A stretch of DNA of 64,000 nucleotides from Carnimonas bestiolae (GCF_051251125.1 NZ_JBPCZL010000011.1); one strand, 5' to 3'; shown: positions 9,660 through 18,359, numbered from the stretch's first letter. A program made the numbers and translations. The notes: a model not told the origin generated them from the sequence alone.

Positions 9660-9990
9660 CACTGCGCTTATGCCTGAAGGTCCCCTCAGTTCATCTCGCT
9701 CCGCCTCCGGCCTGCCCTTTCGAACACACCGAAACCCGCTTGAGCCTGAAGGCCCGGTTCCTACGCGCTAACGCACCAACTCGCTCAGCCCCGGCCTACC
9801 CTCTCGCTGGACCCTGCCGCGCTTGCGCCCGAAGTTCTCCGTCTACTCGCACCGTCATGCTCAGCCCCAACGCACCTTTCTACACACCGCTACCTCGCTG
9901 AGCCTGAAGGCACCTGCCTTTCTCCCAAACCCGCCCAGCCACTCGCTCCTTTTTAACCCACCACCAATCGCTGTCGGCTGCGCGTCATTC
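9660..9990. repeat. Degenerate tandem repeat, about 79-bp period, four copies
   Basis: The region between dhaKL and the symporter gene has no convincing gene. It holds four imperfect copies of a C-rich unit. The landmark gcctgaagg recurs at 9672, 9744, 9823 (as gcccgaag) and 9902, giving spacings of 72, 79 and 79 bp. A second landmark, like gctcagccccggcc, recurs about 40 bp after each. The function is unknown. The copies are too diverged for a fresh slippage array. Confidence 0.6.
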
Positions 9991-10025
9991 GCGGCCGGCA
10001 TGCTCGCTCGCCCCTCGCGTTTCAC

Positions 10026-10052
10026 AAAAAAAGCGGCGCTAATGCGCCGCTT
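10026..10052 (-). terminator. Terminator downstream of the KgtP-like gene
   Basis: Nine-bp stem aagcggcgc/gcgccgctt with loop taat. On the minus strand it is followed by a T run (the a7 at 10026-10032), and on the plus strand by ttcttctttt, so it can work both ways. Confidence 0.9.
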
Positions 10053-10089
10053 CTTCTTTTGCTATATCGGGAAAGTAATACCCACGCAG

Positions 10090-11430
10090 TTAATGGTGAG
10101 AGGAGCTGTGCGGTACATCGAGCAGGCTTTCTTTGCTGTCCTTGATAAAGAAGATGTACACCACCAACGATACCGCCATGATCGCCGTCGCGTAGGTGAT
10201 AAAGGCGTTCAGGTGGTCGGTGCTGATTGCTGCCTGATACAAGAGCGGTGCAGTGCCGCCGAAGGCCGAATTACCCACTGCGTAACCAAAGCCAACCCCA
10301 AGCGCCCGCACGTGCGCGGGAAAGAGTTCGGCCTTCACCAAGGCGTTGATCGAGGTATATCCGGTCAGAATCACGAAGCCGATGCCCAGCGTCACGAACG
10401 CCGATAGCCAGGTGTTTTGTTCGGGCAGCGCTGTTAGCAGATACCAGGTGTAGAGCACGCCGCCGGTACCGAAGAACACCAGCAGCGCTTTACGTCCCAC
10501 CTTGTCGGACAGCGCACCGCCGATCGGCTGCAGCACCATCAGCAGTACCAACACCAGCAGGTTAATCACCGTACCTTCGATTTTACTGCCGCCGGCAAAG
10601 TTACTCTGGATGATGCGCGGACCGGTAATCGAATAGGTGTAGAAGGCAATGGTGCCGCCCGCTGTTACCAAAAAGCAGATCAGAAGCGGCTTCCACTGAT
10701 TGACCAGAAGCTCGCGCATCGAGCCTTGCGGGCGTCGCTGCTGGCCTTCTTCCTCGTTCGAGGAAAGCGACTCATCCATGCTGCGGCGGAGGATAAAGGC
10801 CCCAATCGCGCCGCACCCCCCGATCGCAAACGCCACGCGCCAGCCCCAGCTCGATACCTGCTCGGTATCGCAGCACAGCAGCATCACCAATAGCACTACC
10901 TGCGCCAGCACCTGCCCGCCTACCAGCGTGACGTAATGGAAGGAGGAAAGAAAACCGCGCCAGCCTTTGATCGCCGACTCTGACATATAGGTCGCACTGG
11001 TGCCGTATTCACCGCCAGTGGCGAAGCCCTGCACCAGCCGTGCCAGCAGTAGCACCAGCGCTGCGCCGGAACCAATAGTCGCCGCGGTAGGCGCAAGAGC
11101 GATCACAAAGGAGCAGGCCGCCATCACCATCACCGACAGCGTTAGCGCCTTACGTCGCCCATGGCGATCAGCGAAGCGGCCAAAGTACCACGCGCCGATT
11201 GGCCGCATCAGGAAGGTGGCGGCGAAGATGGCCCACACGTAAATCGCTGAGTTTTTTTCGCCCGGAGCGAAAAAGTGGTGTTCGAAATAGACGGCAAACA
11301 CCGAGTAGACATAAACGTCGTACCACTCGATCAAATTACCAGCGGACCCTTTGAGGGTGTTGGACACAGAACGCCGCAGCGTCCGCGTTTCGGAGTGTTG
11401 CTCTTTCACAGATGATGTCGGAGTAGTCAT
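10090..11430 (-). CDS. kgtP: MHS-family 2-oxoacid/dicarboxylate:H+ symporter, KgtP-like
   Basis: This 446-residue inner-membrane protein belongs to the major facilitator superfamily, metabolite:H+ symporter family. It shows SAGNLIEWYDVYVYSVFAVYF at the first membrane segment, the cytoplasmic loop motif GRFADRHGRRKAL after segment 2, LVQGFATGGEYGTSATYMSE in segment 4, and GGALSDKVGRKALLVF in the matching loop of the second half. These blocks closely follow E. coli KgtP (alpha-ketoglutarate permease), which is the best guess for substrate; related citrate or proline carriers remain possible. About twelve hydrophobic segments are visible. It is a single-gene unit with a good downstream terminator and no linked regulator. 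Confidence 0.85.
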   Translation of the reverse strand: MTTPTSSVKEQHSETRTLRRSVSNTLKGSAGNLIEWYDVYVYSVFAVYFEHHFFAPGEKNSAIYVWAIFAATFLMRPIGAWYFGRFADRHGRRKALTLSVMVMAACSFVIALAPTAATIGSGAALVLLLARLVQGFATGGEYGTSATYMSESAIKGWRGFLSSFHYVTLVGGQVLAQVVLLVMLLCCDTEQVSSWGWRVAFAIGGCGAIGAFILRRSMDESLSSNEEEGQQRRPQGSMRELLVNQWKPLLICFLVTAGGTIAFYTYSITGPRIIQSNFAGGSKIEGTVINLLVLVLLMVLQPIGGALSDKVGRKALLVFFGTGGVLYTWYLLTALPEQNTWLSAFVTLGIGFVILTGYTSINALVKAELFPAHVRALGVGFGYAVGNSAFGGTAPLLYQAAISTDHLNAFITYATAIMAVSLVVYIFFIKDSKESLLDVPHSSSHH

Positions 11431-11725
11431 TAATCAGGCTCTAGCGCGTTATACGTTGTTATACGGCATCCCTTTGCGGGCGATAGCGTTACCAAACCGG
11501 TCACGTTACTACTAATTAGCACACCTGAAGATTCGCCTAAAGGCGACTAGCCAAGTGAGAGACGTTAATGCTTGCGTTTGCTGAACGTGCTTTTTCTACC
11601 AGCACGCACCATGAGGCGAACAGCGGATAGAGGCGAAGGTGATGCGTTATGAGCATACACAGAAAGGGAAGGTGTCTGGAATCGTTGCTTAGCAATAGCG
11701 CCAAACGAAGGAAGGAAACGGCGGG

Positions 11726-11757
11726 AAAAAGAGAGGCCCCTTGAAGACCAAGGGGCC
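11726..11757 (-). terminator. Orphan intrinsic terminator, minus strand
   Basis: Perfect nine-bp stem ggccccttg/caaggggcc (11735-11757). On the minus strand it is followed by tctcttttt; on the plus strand no T run follows. No minus-strand gene lies immediately upstream (to the right), where the next gene runs on the plus strand. The whole interval 11431-11978 carries no gene I can support, so an unannotated small RNA is one explanation. Confidence 0.6.
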
Positions 11758-11978
11758 AACATACCCAGAAGGAATCTTGCTATTACGTAGACCCGCGCTG
11801 ATACAAAAAGTTTCGTATCTCAACACATTTTTTTACGTTATTTGCGCATATCCATGCCGTTGCAGTGCCTCTGGCACGCTTCAACATAGACAATACGCGG
11901 GGAAGCACGACACCTTCACCGCAGCGCGTTATCATGAGGACATCCCATAGCGGCAGACACATTGCCAAGGAAACCACC

Positions 11979-12359
11979 ATGTATTTATCTCGCGCCCGAG
12001 TCGCAACGCTTTGCACAACCCTCGCGCTTGCTATCGGTAGCAGCAGCGCGCTTGCCCAAAGCACTAGCGACAACATCGCCACCGAGGCAAATCGTAGCGC
12101 CCAGCAAAGCAGCCGCAGCCTGCAGTACAATCAGGCACGCCAGCAGCACTTCATGAATCAGAGCAACGCTCAGCGCTATCACTCAGCGGACAGCACCATC
12201 AATCGAAGCCAGCGCACCCAGCAGTTGCAGCGCTCCAATCAGCGCGTTCAGCAAACGCGTCAGCAGTTGGCTCAACCCACCCAGCCGTACCACCCCACCA
12301 GCACGCGCCCGAGTAACAGCAGCAGCGCCAGTTCGTCAGTATCTACGCGAGGAAAATAG
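11979..12359 (+). CDS. Small exported Gln/Ser-rich protein of unknown function
   Basis: The 126-residue protein has a clear Sec signal peptide: positive MYLSRAR, a hydrophobic core, and a likely cut after ALA near residue 25. The rest is low complexity, rich in Gln, Ser, Asn and Arg (NRSAQQSSRSLQYNQARQQ, later QLQRSNQRVQQTRQQLAQ) and ending in a Ser/Pro tail. It has no Cys and no domain I recognise, and is likely disordered or coil-forming in the periplasm or outside. ATG 11979 follows aaggaa with good spacing; an upstream in-frame ATG would destroy the signal peptide. The next gene starts four bases after its stop, so the two are probably made together. Confidence 0.75.
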   Translation: MYLSRARVATLCTTLALAIGSSSALAQSTSDNIATEANRSAQQSSRSLQYNQARQQHFMNQSNAQRYHSADSTINRSQRTQQLQRSNQRVQQTRQQLAQPTQPYHPTSTRPSNSSSASSSVSTRGK

Positions 12360-12362
12360 CCC

Positions 12363-12581
12363 GTGTTCAAGCGCCAGATGTTCGACATGCGTACCCGCCG
12401 GCACCTGCGGTTGCTCCGCAACGGCCCCGGTATCAAACAACAGCGTTATCGTCGGATCGTGCGCCAGGAAGAGCTGCAGTGGTATATCACCATTGCAGTG
12501 GCGCTTATGGTACCGGTAGGAATTGCGCTTGGCGTGTTTATGTCGGAAAGCAGCTTCAAGGCCCTTTTCAACATAGGCTGA
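12363..12581 (+). CDS. Small single-span membrane protein, coupled to the exported protein
   Basis: This 72-residue protein starts at GTG 12363, four bases after the preceding stop. Its ribosome site gaggaaa (12349-12355) lies inside the end of the upstream gene, indicating translational coupling. The N-terminal 40 residues are strongly basic (RTRRHLRLLRN, QQRYRRIVRQEEL). One hydrophobic helix follows (about 41-60, YITIAVALMVPVGIALGVFM), with a short periplasmic tail, so an N-in topology is expected. No family is recognised. An internal ATG at 12378 is an alternative start. Confidence 0.65.
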   Translation: MFKRQMFDMRTRRHLRLLRNGPGIKQQRYRRIVRQEELQWYITIAVALMVPVGIALGVFMSESSFKALFNIG

Positions 12582-12619
12582 GCATCGGCTCGCCGACTCA
12601 TCGCCCTGCCAACGAAGCG

Positions 12620-13807
12620 TTAACGGCCCTTATCAACCTGCTCGAGCGGCGAAGGATGCTTGCCATCCTGCCAGCCCAAACTTGAGGCCCGCTGGCGATC
12701 GAACCAGCGCAACGTCGAATGCAGCGCCACCACCTCACCCACCACGATCAGCGTGGGCGGCGCGATATCTACGTCGGCCACCGATGTCACGATGTCATCG
12801 AGGGTGCCACAGTGCACACGCTGACGAGCCGTAGTGCCCTGCTCGACCAGCGCAATGGGCGTCGAGCGCTGCGCCCCGTGAGCCACCAACTGCTCAACAA
12901 TGGTCGCGAGACTGCCCAGCCCCATGTAGAACACCAGCGTTTGCCCTGCCGACGCCAGCGTGTACCAATCGAGATCAACGCTGCCGTTCTTGAGATGTCC
13001 GGTCACAAAGCGCACCGACTGCGCGTAGTCGCGATGCGTCAGCGGAATGCCGGCGTAGGCCGCCACCCCCAGTGCAGCGGTAATGCCGGGCACCACCTCA
13101 AACTCGATACCGGCATCGACCAACTCGTCGAGTTCTTCACCGCCGCGCCCAAACATGAACGGGTCGCCGCCCTTCAGCCGCACCACCCGATAGCCTGCGC
13201 GCGCCCAGTCGACCAGCGCCTGATTAATGCCTTCCTGTGGCACGCTGTGCTGCGACCGCGCCTTGCCAACATAGAAGCGCTTTACCTGCGGCGGCGCCAG
13301 CGCAAGTACCTCATCGCTGACCAAGCGGTCGTGAATGAGCACTTCGGCCTCGCGCAATCGCGTTAACGCTTTGAGGGTCAGCAGTTCGGGATCGCCCGGC
13401 CCGGCCCCCACCAGACTCACTCGGCCACGGCTAAAATCGCCTGGCTCAAGGTCACTGCGAGCGCTGGGCACCGTGACATTGAGCGGTAGCCTTAGCGTAC
13501 TGCGCTCGGCAAATCGTGGCGCATAAAACGCGATGTCTGCTGCTTCTGCCTGAGCGACCAGCTCACTGTCACGCTGCTCAGTGCCTGTTGCAATCAGCCA
13601 GCACTGCCCTTTCAGCGCGCTTGGAAAACGCGCATCGCGCGCCCAGCCGTGTGCCTCCATTAACCGCTGCATGGCACCGCACAGCGAATCGGCATGCACA
13701 CACAGCGCCACCGGCTCCAAACGCTCTGCCAGCGCCAGCGCATCGCGCCCGCCACCAAACAGGTGGAGGTCGAACATGCCGAGCGAGGTAATCACGTTCT
13801 GCGCCAT
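12620..13807 (-). CDS. cysG: Uroporphyrinogen-III C-methyltransferase with reduced CysG N-terminus
   Basis: The protein has 395 residues against about 460-480 for normal CysG. From about residue 129 it is a canonical SUMT domain: VSLVGAGPGDPELLTLKAL, VRLKGGDPFMFGRGGEE, VVPGITAALGVAAYAGIPLTHRDYA. This domain makes precorrin-2 by SAM-dependent methylation of uroporphyrinogen III. The N-terminal precorrin-2 dehydrogenase/ferrochelatase part is cut to about 125 residues. Only LHLFGGGRDALALAERL and KGQCWLIATGT resemble it, the aspartate-containing NVVDA-type motif is gone, and the dimerisation/chelatase subdomain (about 90 residues) is missing. Siroheme completion therefore needs another enzyme, or the pathway ends at precorrin-2. 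ATG 13807 has aggaag 8 bp upstream. It lies 25 bp after serS, as in Pseudomonas. Confidence 0.85.
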   Translation of the reverse strand: MAQNVITSLGMFDLHLFGGGRDALALAERLEPVALCVHADSLCGAMQRLMEAHGWARDARFPSALKGQCWLIATGTEQRDSELVAQAEAADIAFYAPRFAERSTLRLPLNVTVPSARSDLEPGDFSRGRVSLVGAGPGDPELLTLKALTRLREAEVLIHDRLVSDEVLALAPPQVKRFYVGKARSQHSVPQEGINQALVDWARAGYRVVRLKGGDPFMFGRGGEELDELVDAGIEFEVVPGITAALGVAAYAGIPLTHRDYAQSVRFVTGHLKNGSVDLDWYTLASAGQTLVFYMGLGSLATIVEQLVAHGAQRSTPIALVEQGTTARQRVHCGTLDDIVTSVADVDIAPPTLIVVGEVVALHSTLRWFDRQRASSLGWQDGKHPSPLEQVDKGR

Positions 13808-13832
13808 CAGTAGCTTCCTGCCATGCAGCCGC

Positions 13833-15116
13833 CTAGCGCGGCAGATTGATGCGCTCGATACCGCCCATGTAGGGGCGCAGCGCTTCAGGAACATCGATCG
13901 AGCCGTCGGCCTGCTGGTAGTTCTCGAGCACCGCCACCAGACAGCGACCCACCGCCAGCCCTGAGCCGTTCAGCGTATGCACCAGCCGTGGCTTCTTATC
14001 GTCCTTGCCGCGCGTGCGCGCTTGCATGCGACGTGCCTGATAGTCTTCGGTGTTGGAAATCGACGAGATTTCACGATAGGTGTTCTGGCTGGGCAGCCAC
14101 ACTTCCAAATCGAAGGTTTTGGCCGCAGTGGCGCCCAAATCACCAGCGCATAGCGCCACCTTGCGATAGGGAAGATTGAGCGCTTCCAGCACTGCTGCCG
14201 CATGCCCGACCATTTCGTCGAGCGCCGCATAAGAGTGCTCCGGTGCCACTACCTGCACCATTTCGACCTTGTCGAACTGATGCTGGCGAATCATGCCGCG
14301 GGTGTCCTTGCCGTAGGCGCCTGCTTCGGCGCGGAAGCACGGGGTGTGCGCGGTCACTTTTAGCGGCAGCTGATCGCTAGGAATAATTTCGTCACGCACC
14401 AGATTGGTTAGCGGGACTTCGGCGGTCGGAATCAGGCGAAAATCGTTTTCGACGTTGAGTGCGAACAGGTCTTCGCCAAACTTCGGCAGCTGGCCGGTGC
14501 CGCGCAGGGAGTCGGTGTTCACGATGTAAGGCACATAGTGTTCGAGATAGCCGTGTTCCAGCGTTTGCTTGTCGAGCATGAATTGCGCCAGAGCACGATG
14601 CAAACGGGCAATTTCACCGCGCATCACCACAAAGCGCGCGCCGGTAATCTTGGCCGCCGTTTCAAAATCGAGACCGCCGTTCAGCTCGCCAAGATCGGTG
14701 TGGTCGCGCACCTCGAAATCGAACTCGCGCGGTGTGCCCCAGCGCGCTACCTCTACGTTGTCGTTTTCGTCGCGGCCTTCCGGCACGCTCTCGTGCGGCA
14801 CGTTAGGCAGCCCCAGCACGATGTCGTCGAGCGCGGCCTGGACGTCAGCGTACTGCTCGCTGGCGGCCGCCAGCTTCTCCTTGAGCGCCTCTACCGCTGC
14901 CATCTGCTCGCTGGCATCTTCCCCGCGCGCCTTGGCCTGACCGATCGCTTTGGAACTCGACTTGCGCTCGCCCTGCAGTGATTCAACTTCTGCCTGAAGC
15001 TCGCGACGGCGCGATTCAAGGGAGGAGAACTGCTCTGCGTCAAAGAGATAACCACGAGTCTTGAGACGTGCCGCAACGCCATGCGGGTCGCTGCGCAGCA
15101 GTTTAGGATCGAGCAT
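13833..15116 (-). CDS. serS: Seryl-tRNA synthetase
   Basis: The 427-residue protein charges tRNA-Ser with serine. The N-terminal about 100 residues form the tRNA-binding antiparallel coiled coil (RRRELQAEVESLQGERKSSS onward). The class II catalytic core shows motif 2, with FRAEAGAYGKDTRGMIRQHQ followed by FDKVE, and motif 3, NGSGLAVGRCLVAVLENYQ. Length and ends match the family (MLDPKLLRSDP start). It is the first gene of a serS-cysG unit transcribed leftward. Confidence 0.98.
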   Translation of the reverse strand: MLDPKLLRSDPHGVAARLKTRGYLFDAEQFSSLESRRRELQAEVESLQGERKSSSKAIGQAKARGEDASEQMAAVEALKEKLAAASEQYADVQAALDDIVLGLPNVPHESVPEGRDENDNVEVARWGTPREFDFEVRDHTDLGELNGGLDFETAAKITGARFVVMRGEIARLHRALAQFMLDKQTLEHGYLEHYVPYIVNTDSLRGTGQLPKFGEDLFALNVENDFRLIPTAEVPLTNLVRDEIIPSDQLPLKVTAHTPCFRAEAGAYGKDTRGMIRQHQFDKVEMVQVVAPEHSYAALDEMVGHAAAVLEALNLPYRKVALCAGDLGATAAKTFDLEVWLPSQNTYREISSISNTEDYQARRMQARTRGKDDKKPRLVHTLNGSGLAVGRCLVAVLENYQQADGSIDVPEALRPYMGGIERINLPR

Positions 15117-15278
15117 TGGTCTGGTTCCAAAGAGTCAAAGAAGTGTATTTCAGCGCGACGCGCCGATCAGATATTGTAAGGAAAACCGCGCTGAAGCTCT
15201 ATGCTTCATTCGCGCCTGTCAGGGCCACCGATGCCCACCGACAGCTTTAGCCGCCCGATTGTTTAGCGAGAAACCGCC

Positions 15279-15881
15279 ATGACCGACGACAGAAACACGC
15301 GCCATAAAAACGCGATGCAGAAACTCAAAGCCCACGTTGACCAGCGCATTGCCGACGCTCAACAAGAGCGCGGGCTGCTGCTGGTATTTACCGGCAACGG
15401 CAAGGGCAAGACCACTGCGGCCTGGGGCACCGTGGCACGCGCACTGGGCTATGGCTATGGCGTAGCGGTGGTGCAGTTCATCAAGGGCGAATGGGAGTGC
15501 GGCGAGCGCCTGCAACTGGCCGAAGATGCCAATCTTCAGCTTGCCACCATGGCCACCGGCTTTACCTGGGAAACCCAGAATCGCGACAGCGATCGCGCGG
15601 CCTGCGAGGCCACCTGGGCCAAGGCCGAAGCGATGCTCGCGGACGCCAGCCGCTATCTGGTGGTACTGGATGAGCTAACCTACATGCTCAAATTCGGCTA
15701 TCTGGATATCCAGCGCGTCAAGCGTGCGCTGGCCCATCGCCCTGCCGAGCAAAGCGTGATTATTACTGGTCGCAACGCGCATCGCGAGTTAGTGGAGATG
15801 GCCGATACCGTGACCGAGATGGCAGAGACACGCCACGCCTTTAACCAGGGCCTCAAGGCTCGACGCGGTATCGACTACTGA
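15279..15881 (+). CDS. cobO: Cob(I)alamin (corrinoid) adenosyltransferase
   Basis: The 200-residue protein (CobA/CobO/BtuR family) transfers the adenosyl group of ATP to cob(I)alamin or cobinamide, giving the coenzyme form. The P-loop FTGNGKGKTTAAWG lies near residues 37-50, followed by VVQFIKGEWECGER. The family's middle motif VVLDELTYMLKFGYL and the C-terminal TVTEMAETRHAFNQGLKARRGIDY are also present. No other cobalamin genes are nearby, so a salvage role is plausible. It diverges from serS with a 162-bp gap that shows no riboswitch I can recognise. Confidence 0.95.
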   Translation: MTDDRNTRHKNAMQKLKAHVDQRIADAQQERGLLLVFTGNGKGKTTAAWGTVARALGYGYGVAVVQFIKGEWECGERLQLAEDANLQLATMATGFTWETQNRDSDRAACEATWAKAEAMLADASRYLVVLDELTYMLKFGYLDIQRVKRALAHRPAEQSVIITGRNAHRELVEMADTVTEMAETRHAFNQGLKARRGIDY

Positions 15882-15992
15882 TGCTGCTCCACGCGGTATC
15901 GGTATTGGATTAGCGCCCATTAGCAGAGCCATCTGCTCCAGCATGCCAACCCGCAGCGTGGGGCCGCCCTACCAAGGCCAGCGCTTGAGCGC

Positions 15993-17297
15993 TTATTCAT
16001 GCACTAGCGAGTGCCGATGTCGATAGGCGCGAACCACAGGAATCAGGAAGAACAGCGCGTTAATGCACTGACCGGCAAAAAAAGCCCAGGCCGCGCCAAC
16101 AACCCCGAAGTTTTGCATGCACAGCACCAGCAGCACGATATAGCAGATCGCGCCTAGCCCTTCAGCGATCAGCGCGTCGCGCTGACGGTGCGCCATGTAC
16201 AGCAAGGATTCCAGCGGGAAGGCGGCCATCGAGATGACCACTGCCCACAGCATAATCTGCAGCAATTCAAAGGCTTCAACATAGCGCTCGCCAAATACCA
16301 GCAAAATCAGCGACTTGCCGAATAGCTCTACCAGCAGAATCATTATCAGCCCTAGCCCGAACGACAGCGCGCCGCTGCGAATGGCCAATGTCCAGGGGCG
16401 CTTGCTGCTTGGGTCGAGGCGCATGATTTCAGGATAGAAGCTCTTCTCAAGCAGTTCAGAAGGCATTCCTGCCGCACTGAAAAACGATGTCGCGATCTTG
16501 AAAAGTCCCGCCGCCGCTGGCCCTAACACCACCCCGACAATCACGTTACTGCCAGCGTTACGCAGCGAATACACCGAATGCGCCAGATTGGTGGTCCAGA
16601 CGAAGTTCCACGAGGTTTCAATCGAGCGTGCCGCCGAAAACAGGCGCGGGCGCAGCGCCCCTTTGATATCTTGCCGCCGCAGTTCGTAGATGGCCCCCCC
16701 CCACAGCAGTAGATTCCCTACCAGCCCGGTGAGGTACCAGGTAATCAAGAACCCGGCGAAGCCCAGCTCGAAGTACCACGCAACGACGCTCCCTGCCGCC
16801 TGCAAGGCAGGCTTCACCATCTGCTGTAATGCAATCAGATCGAAGCGGTCGATGGCACGCAGAATGCCCGTGCTGGTAGCCGAGGTCATGAACGGAATCA
16901 GCGTGCAGAAGCCCAGCGCTAGCCAGGTATCCGACGCCGCCAGTCCCATCGCATGGCCCAGCCACGGCAGCAGCAGCATGCCGGCAACGGTGGCAATACC
17001 GCCGCTCATTAGATCGAGCCCGAACGAAAAATTGGTAACGTTACAAAAGCGCTGCAAATCTCCTTTTGCCAGCGCCGGGGCACCAAATCGCACCACCATT
17101 TGCCAGGTCTGGAATTTGGCGACGTCACTGACCACCTTGGCGTAGGCCTGCACCACCACCAAGGTACCGAAAGCAGCATTGGACATGCCGTGGCCCGCGC
17201 AGGTGAGTGCCAGCAGCCCAAACAGCGCGCCCACGATATTGCTCGACAACAGCCACGAGGCGTTGCGAATAATGGATTTGAAAACGTTATCCTTCAC
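15993..17297 (-). CDS. Polysaccharide/oligosaccharide flippase, Wzx-like (MOP superfamily)
   Basis: This 434-residue membrane protein has about twelve hydrophobic segments. It opens with KSIIRNASWLLSSNIVGALFGLLALTCAG, the typical N-terminus of Wzx/RfbX lipid-linked sugar flippases, and carries conserved charged residues in the first half. No glycosyltransferases or polymer genes adjoin it, so it is an isolated flippase of unknown cargo. GTG 17297 gives the normal family N-terminus; an upstream in-frame ATG (17462) would add 55 polar residues that look non-coding. Its ribosome site is weak. The 17298-17607 stretch to the next gene shows nothing further. Confidence 0.75.
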   Translation of the reverse strand: MKDNVFKSIIRNASWLLSSNIVGALFGLLALTCAGHGMSNAAFGTLVVVQAYAKVVSDVAKFQTWQMVVRFGAPALAKGDLQRFCNVTNFSFGLDLMSGGIATVAGMLLLPWLGHAMGLAASDTWLALGFCTLIPFMTSATSTGILRAIDRFDLIALQQMVKPALQAAGSVVAWYFELGFAGFLITWYLTGLVGNLLLWGGAIYELRRQDIKGALRPRLFSAARSIETSWNFVWTTNLAHSVYSLRNAGSNVIVGVVLGPAAAGLFKIATSFFSAAGMPSELLEKSFYPEIMRLDPSSKRPWTLAIRSGALSFGLGLIMILLVELFGKSLILLVFGERYVEAFELLQIMLWAVVISMAAFPLESLLYMAHRQRDALIAEGLGAICYIVLLVLCMQNFGVVGAAWAFFAGQCINALFFLIPVVRAYRHRHSLVHE

Positions 17298-17607
17298 GAA
17301 AAGCCTGTGGGATAGAGGAAAACAGCGCGCTGGTCGCTCAGCCGTGCTGAACAACGCGTGCAATATTAACGACGTACGACCGATGATAGGCGACCACCCA
17401 GCGGCGTCGCGCCAGCGTTCATTAGCGCGGTAGACAGTGAATCCATCCTGGCGCCGGCGCAAATTCTACCTCAAGGCCGCATTTATCCCCAATGCCTCGA
17501 TTTGCCTTGGCATGCTGTCAGGCGCGACACCTTCACTAGATGCCCAGTAACACCGCACCTTTTCTGCAGTCCTGAACCTGCAGCCCTGAACCCGCGGTCC
17601 GCAGGCT

Positions 17608-17910
17608 TCAGTGCTCAAGCTTTTGCGTCACGCTATCGATCTTGTCCTGCATGCTTTGCGCACGATCGGTGCGCGTTCCCACCTTCAGCGTAGTATTGAT
17701 GCGCGGCGCGCCCATCTCGTGCACAACCTCGTGACAGCGCTTCACCGCTGCGAACACCTCATCCCAGTCGCCCTCGACATTGGTGCCGTACGCGTGCATG
17801 CGATGACTCAGCCCCGCCTCCTCAATCACTCGCTGGCAGGCCGCTACATAGGGAGACACCGATAGCCCCACGCCCATCGGGATAACACAGATATCAATAA
17901 TGACCTTCAT
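17608..17910 (-). CDS. MTH1187-family thiamine-binding protein (UPF0045)
   Basis: The 100-residue cytosolic protein starts MKVIIDICVIPMGVGLSVSPYVA and continues with MHAYGTNVEGDWDEVFAAVK, which are the hallmarks of the MTH1187/YqgV/ECM15 family. Members form tetramers and some bind thiamine; the cellular role remains unclear. ATG 17910 follows aggag and gives the family's usual length. It stands alone. Confidence 0.9.
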   Translation of the reverse strand: MKVIIDICVIPMGVGLSVSPYVAACQRVIEEAGLSHRMHAYGTNVEGDWDEVFAAVKRCHEVVHEMGAPRINTTLKVGTRTDRAQSMQDKIDSVTQKLEH

Positions 17911-18200
17911 GCTTGGCTCCTTTTGTTCACTTTTACCTGCACCGTGCTCAGCAATGCAGCGCTGTCCAACGCAGCACACGGCGTCCACTCGTCAGACTAG
18001 GTCACGAAGCGTTTTTAGCTGCGAATGTTGCGCCAGCGGTGCAAGGCTCTGCTGAAACGGCGCTGGGCAATTCCGCGTAACGATCTACGCTTATCCTTGA
18101 CTGATCGAACGATAGGGAGTTCCTAACACCGCCCGACTCAATTAACATTTACTTAGGGCTTGCACGCCAGCGCAGGCAGGCAGCAAGCCATACGCTCGTT

Positions 18201-18235
18201 AGGATACCGCCAGAATGGGCAAATTCTGTTATCCT
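18201..18235. promoter_or_regulatory. Interrupted inverted repeat upstream of cfa
   Basis: Arms aggata...cagaat and attctg...tatcct pair around gggcaa, with unpaired ccgc opposite t. It lies 125 bp ahead of the cfa start inside a 449-bp intergenic stretch (17911-18359) that holds nothing else I can name. It could be an operator or a weak hairpin. Confidence 0.35.
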
Positions 18236-18359
18236 TAAGACAATTAGACAGCGAACAATCTCCCGCCATTCAGGCAGTGGCACCCTATCGCTACCTGAAT
18301 CCCCGCGCCAGAAGCAGTCGCTAAGTCACGCAGAACATTCCACAAAACAGGAAAGGGAC

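Noticed and set aside
9823..10407. Plus-strand open frame (194 codons) over the tandem repeat and the end of the symporter gene
   Set aside because: It runs through a degenerate repeat and a terminator, then antisense to the KgtP-like gene.
11783..12130. Minus-strand open frame (115 codons) above the orphan terminator
   Set aside because: Hydrophobic only because it mirrors the signal-peptide gene on the plus strand; no ribosome site. The terminator may belong to an RNA instead.
15117..15278. Cobalamin riboswitch ahead of the corrinoid adenosyltransferase gene
   Set aside because: The 162-bp gap is short and I could not find the conserved B12-box; no support.
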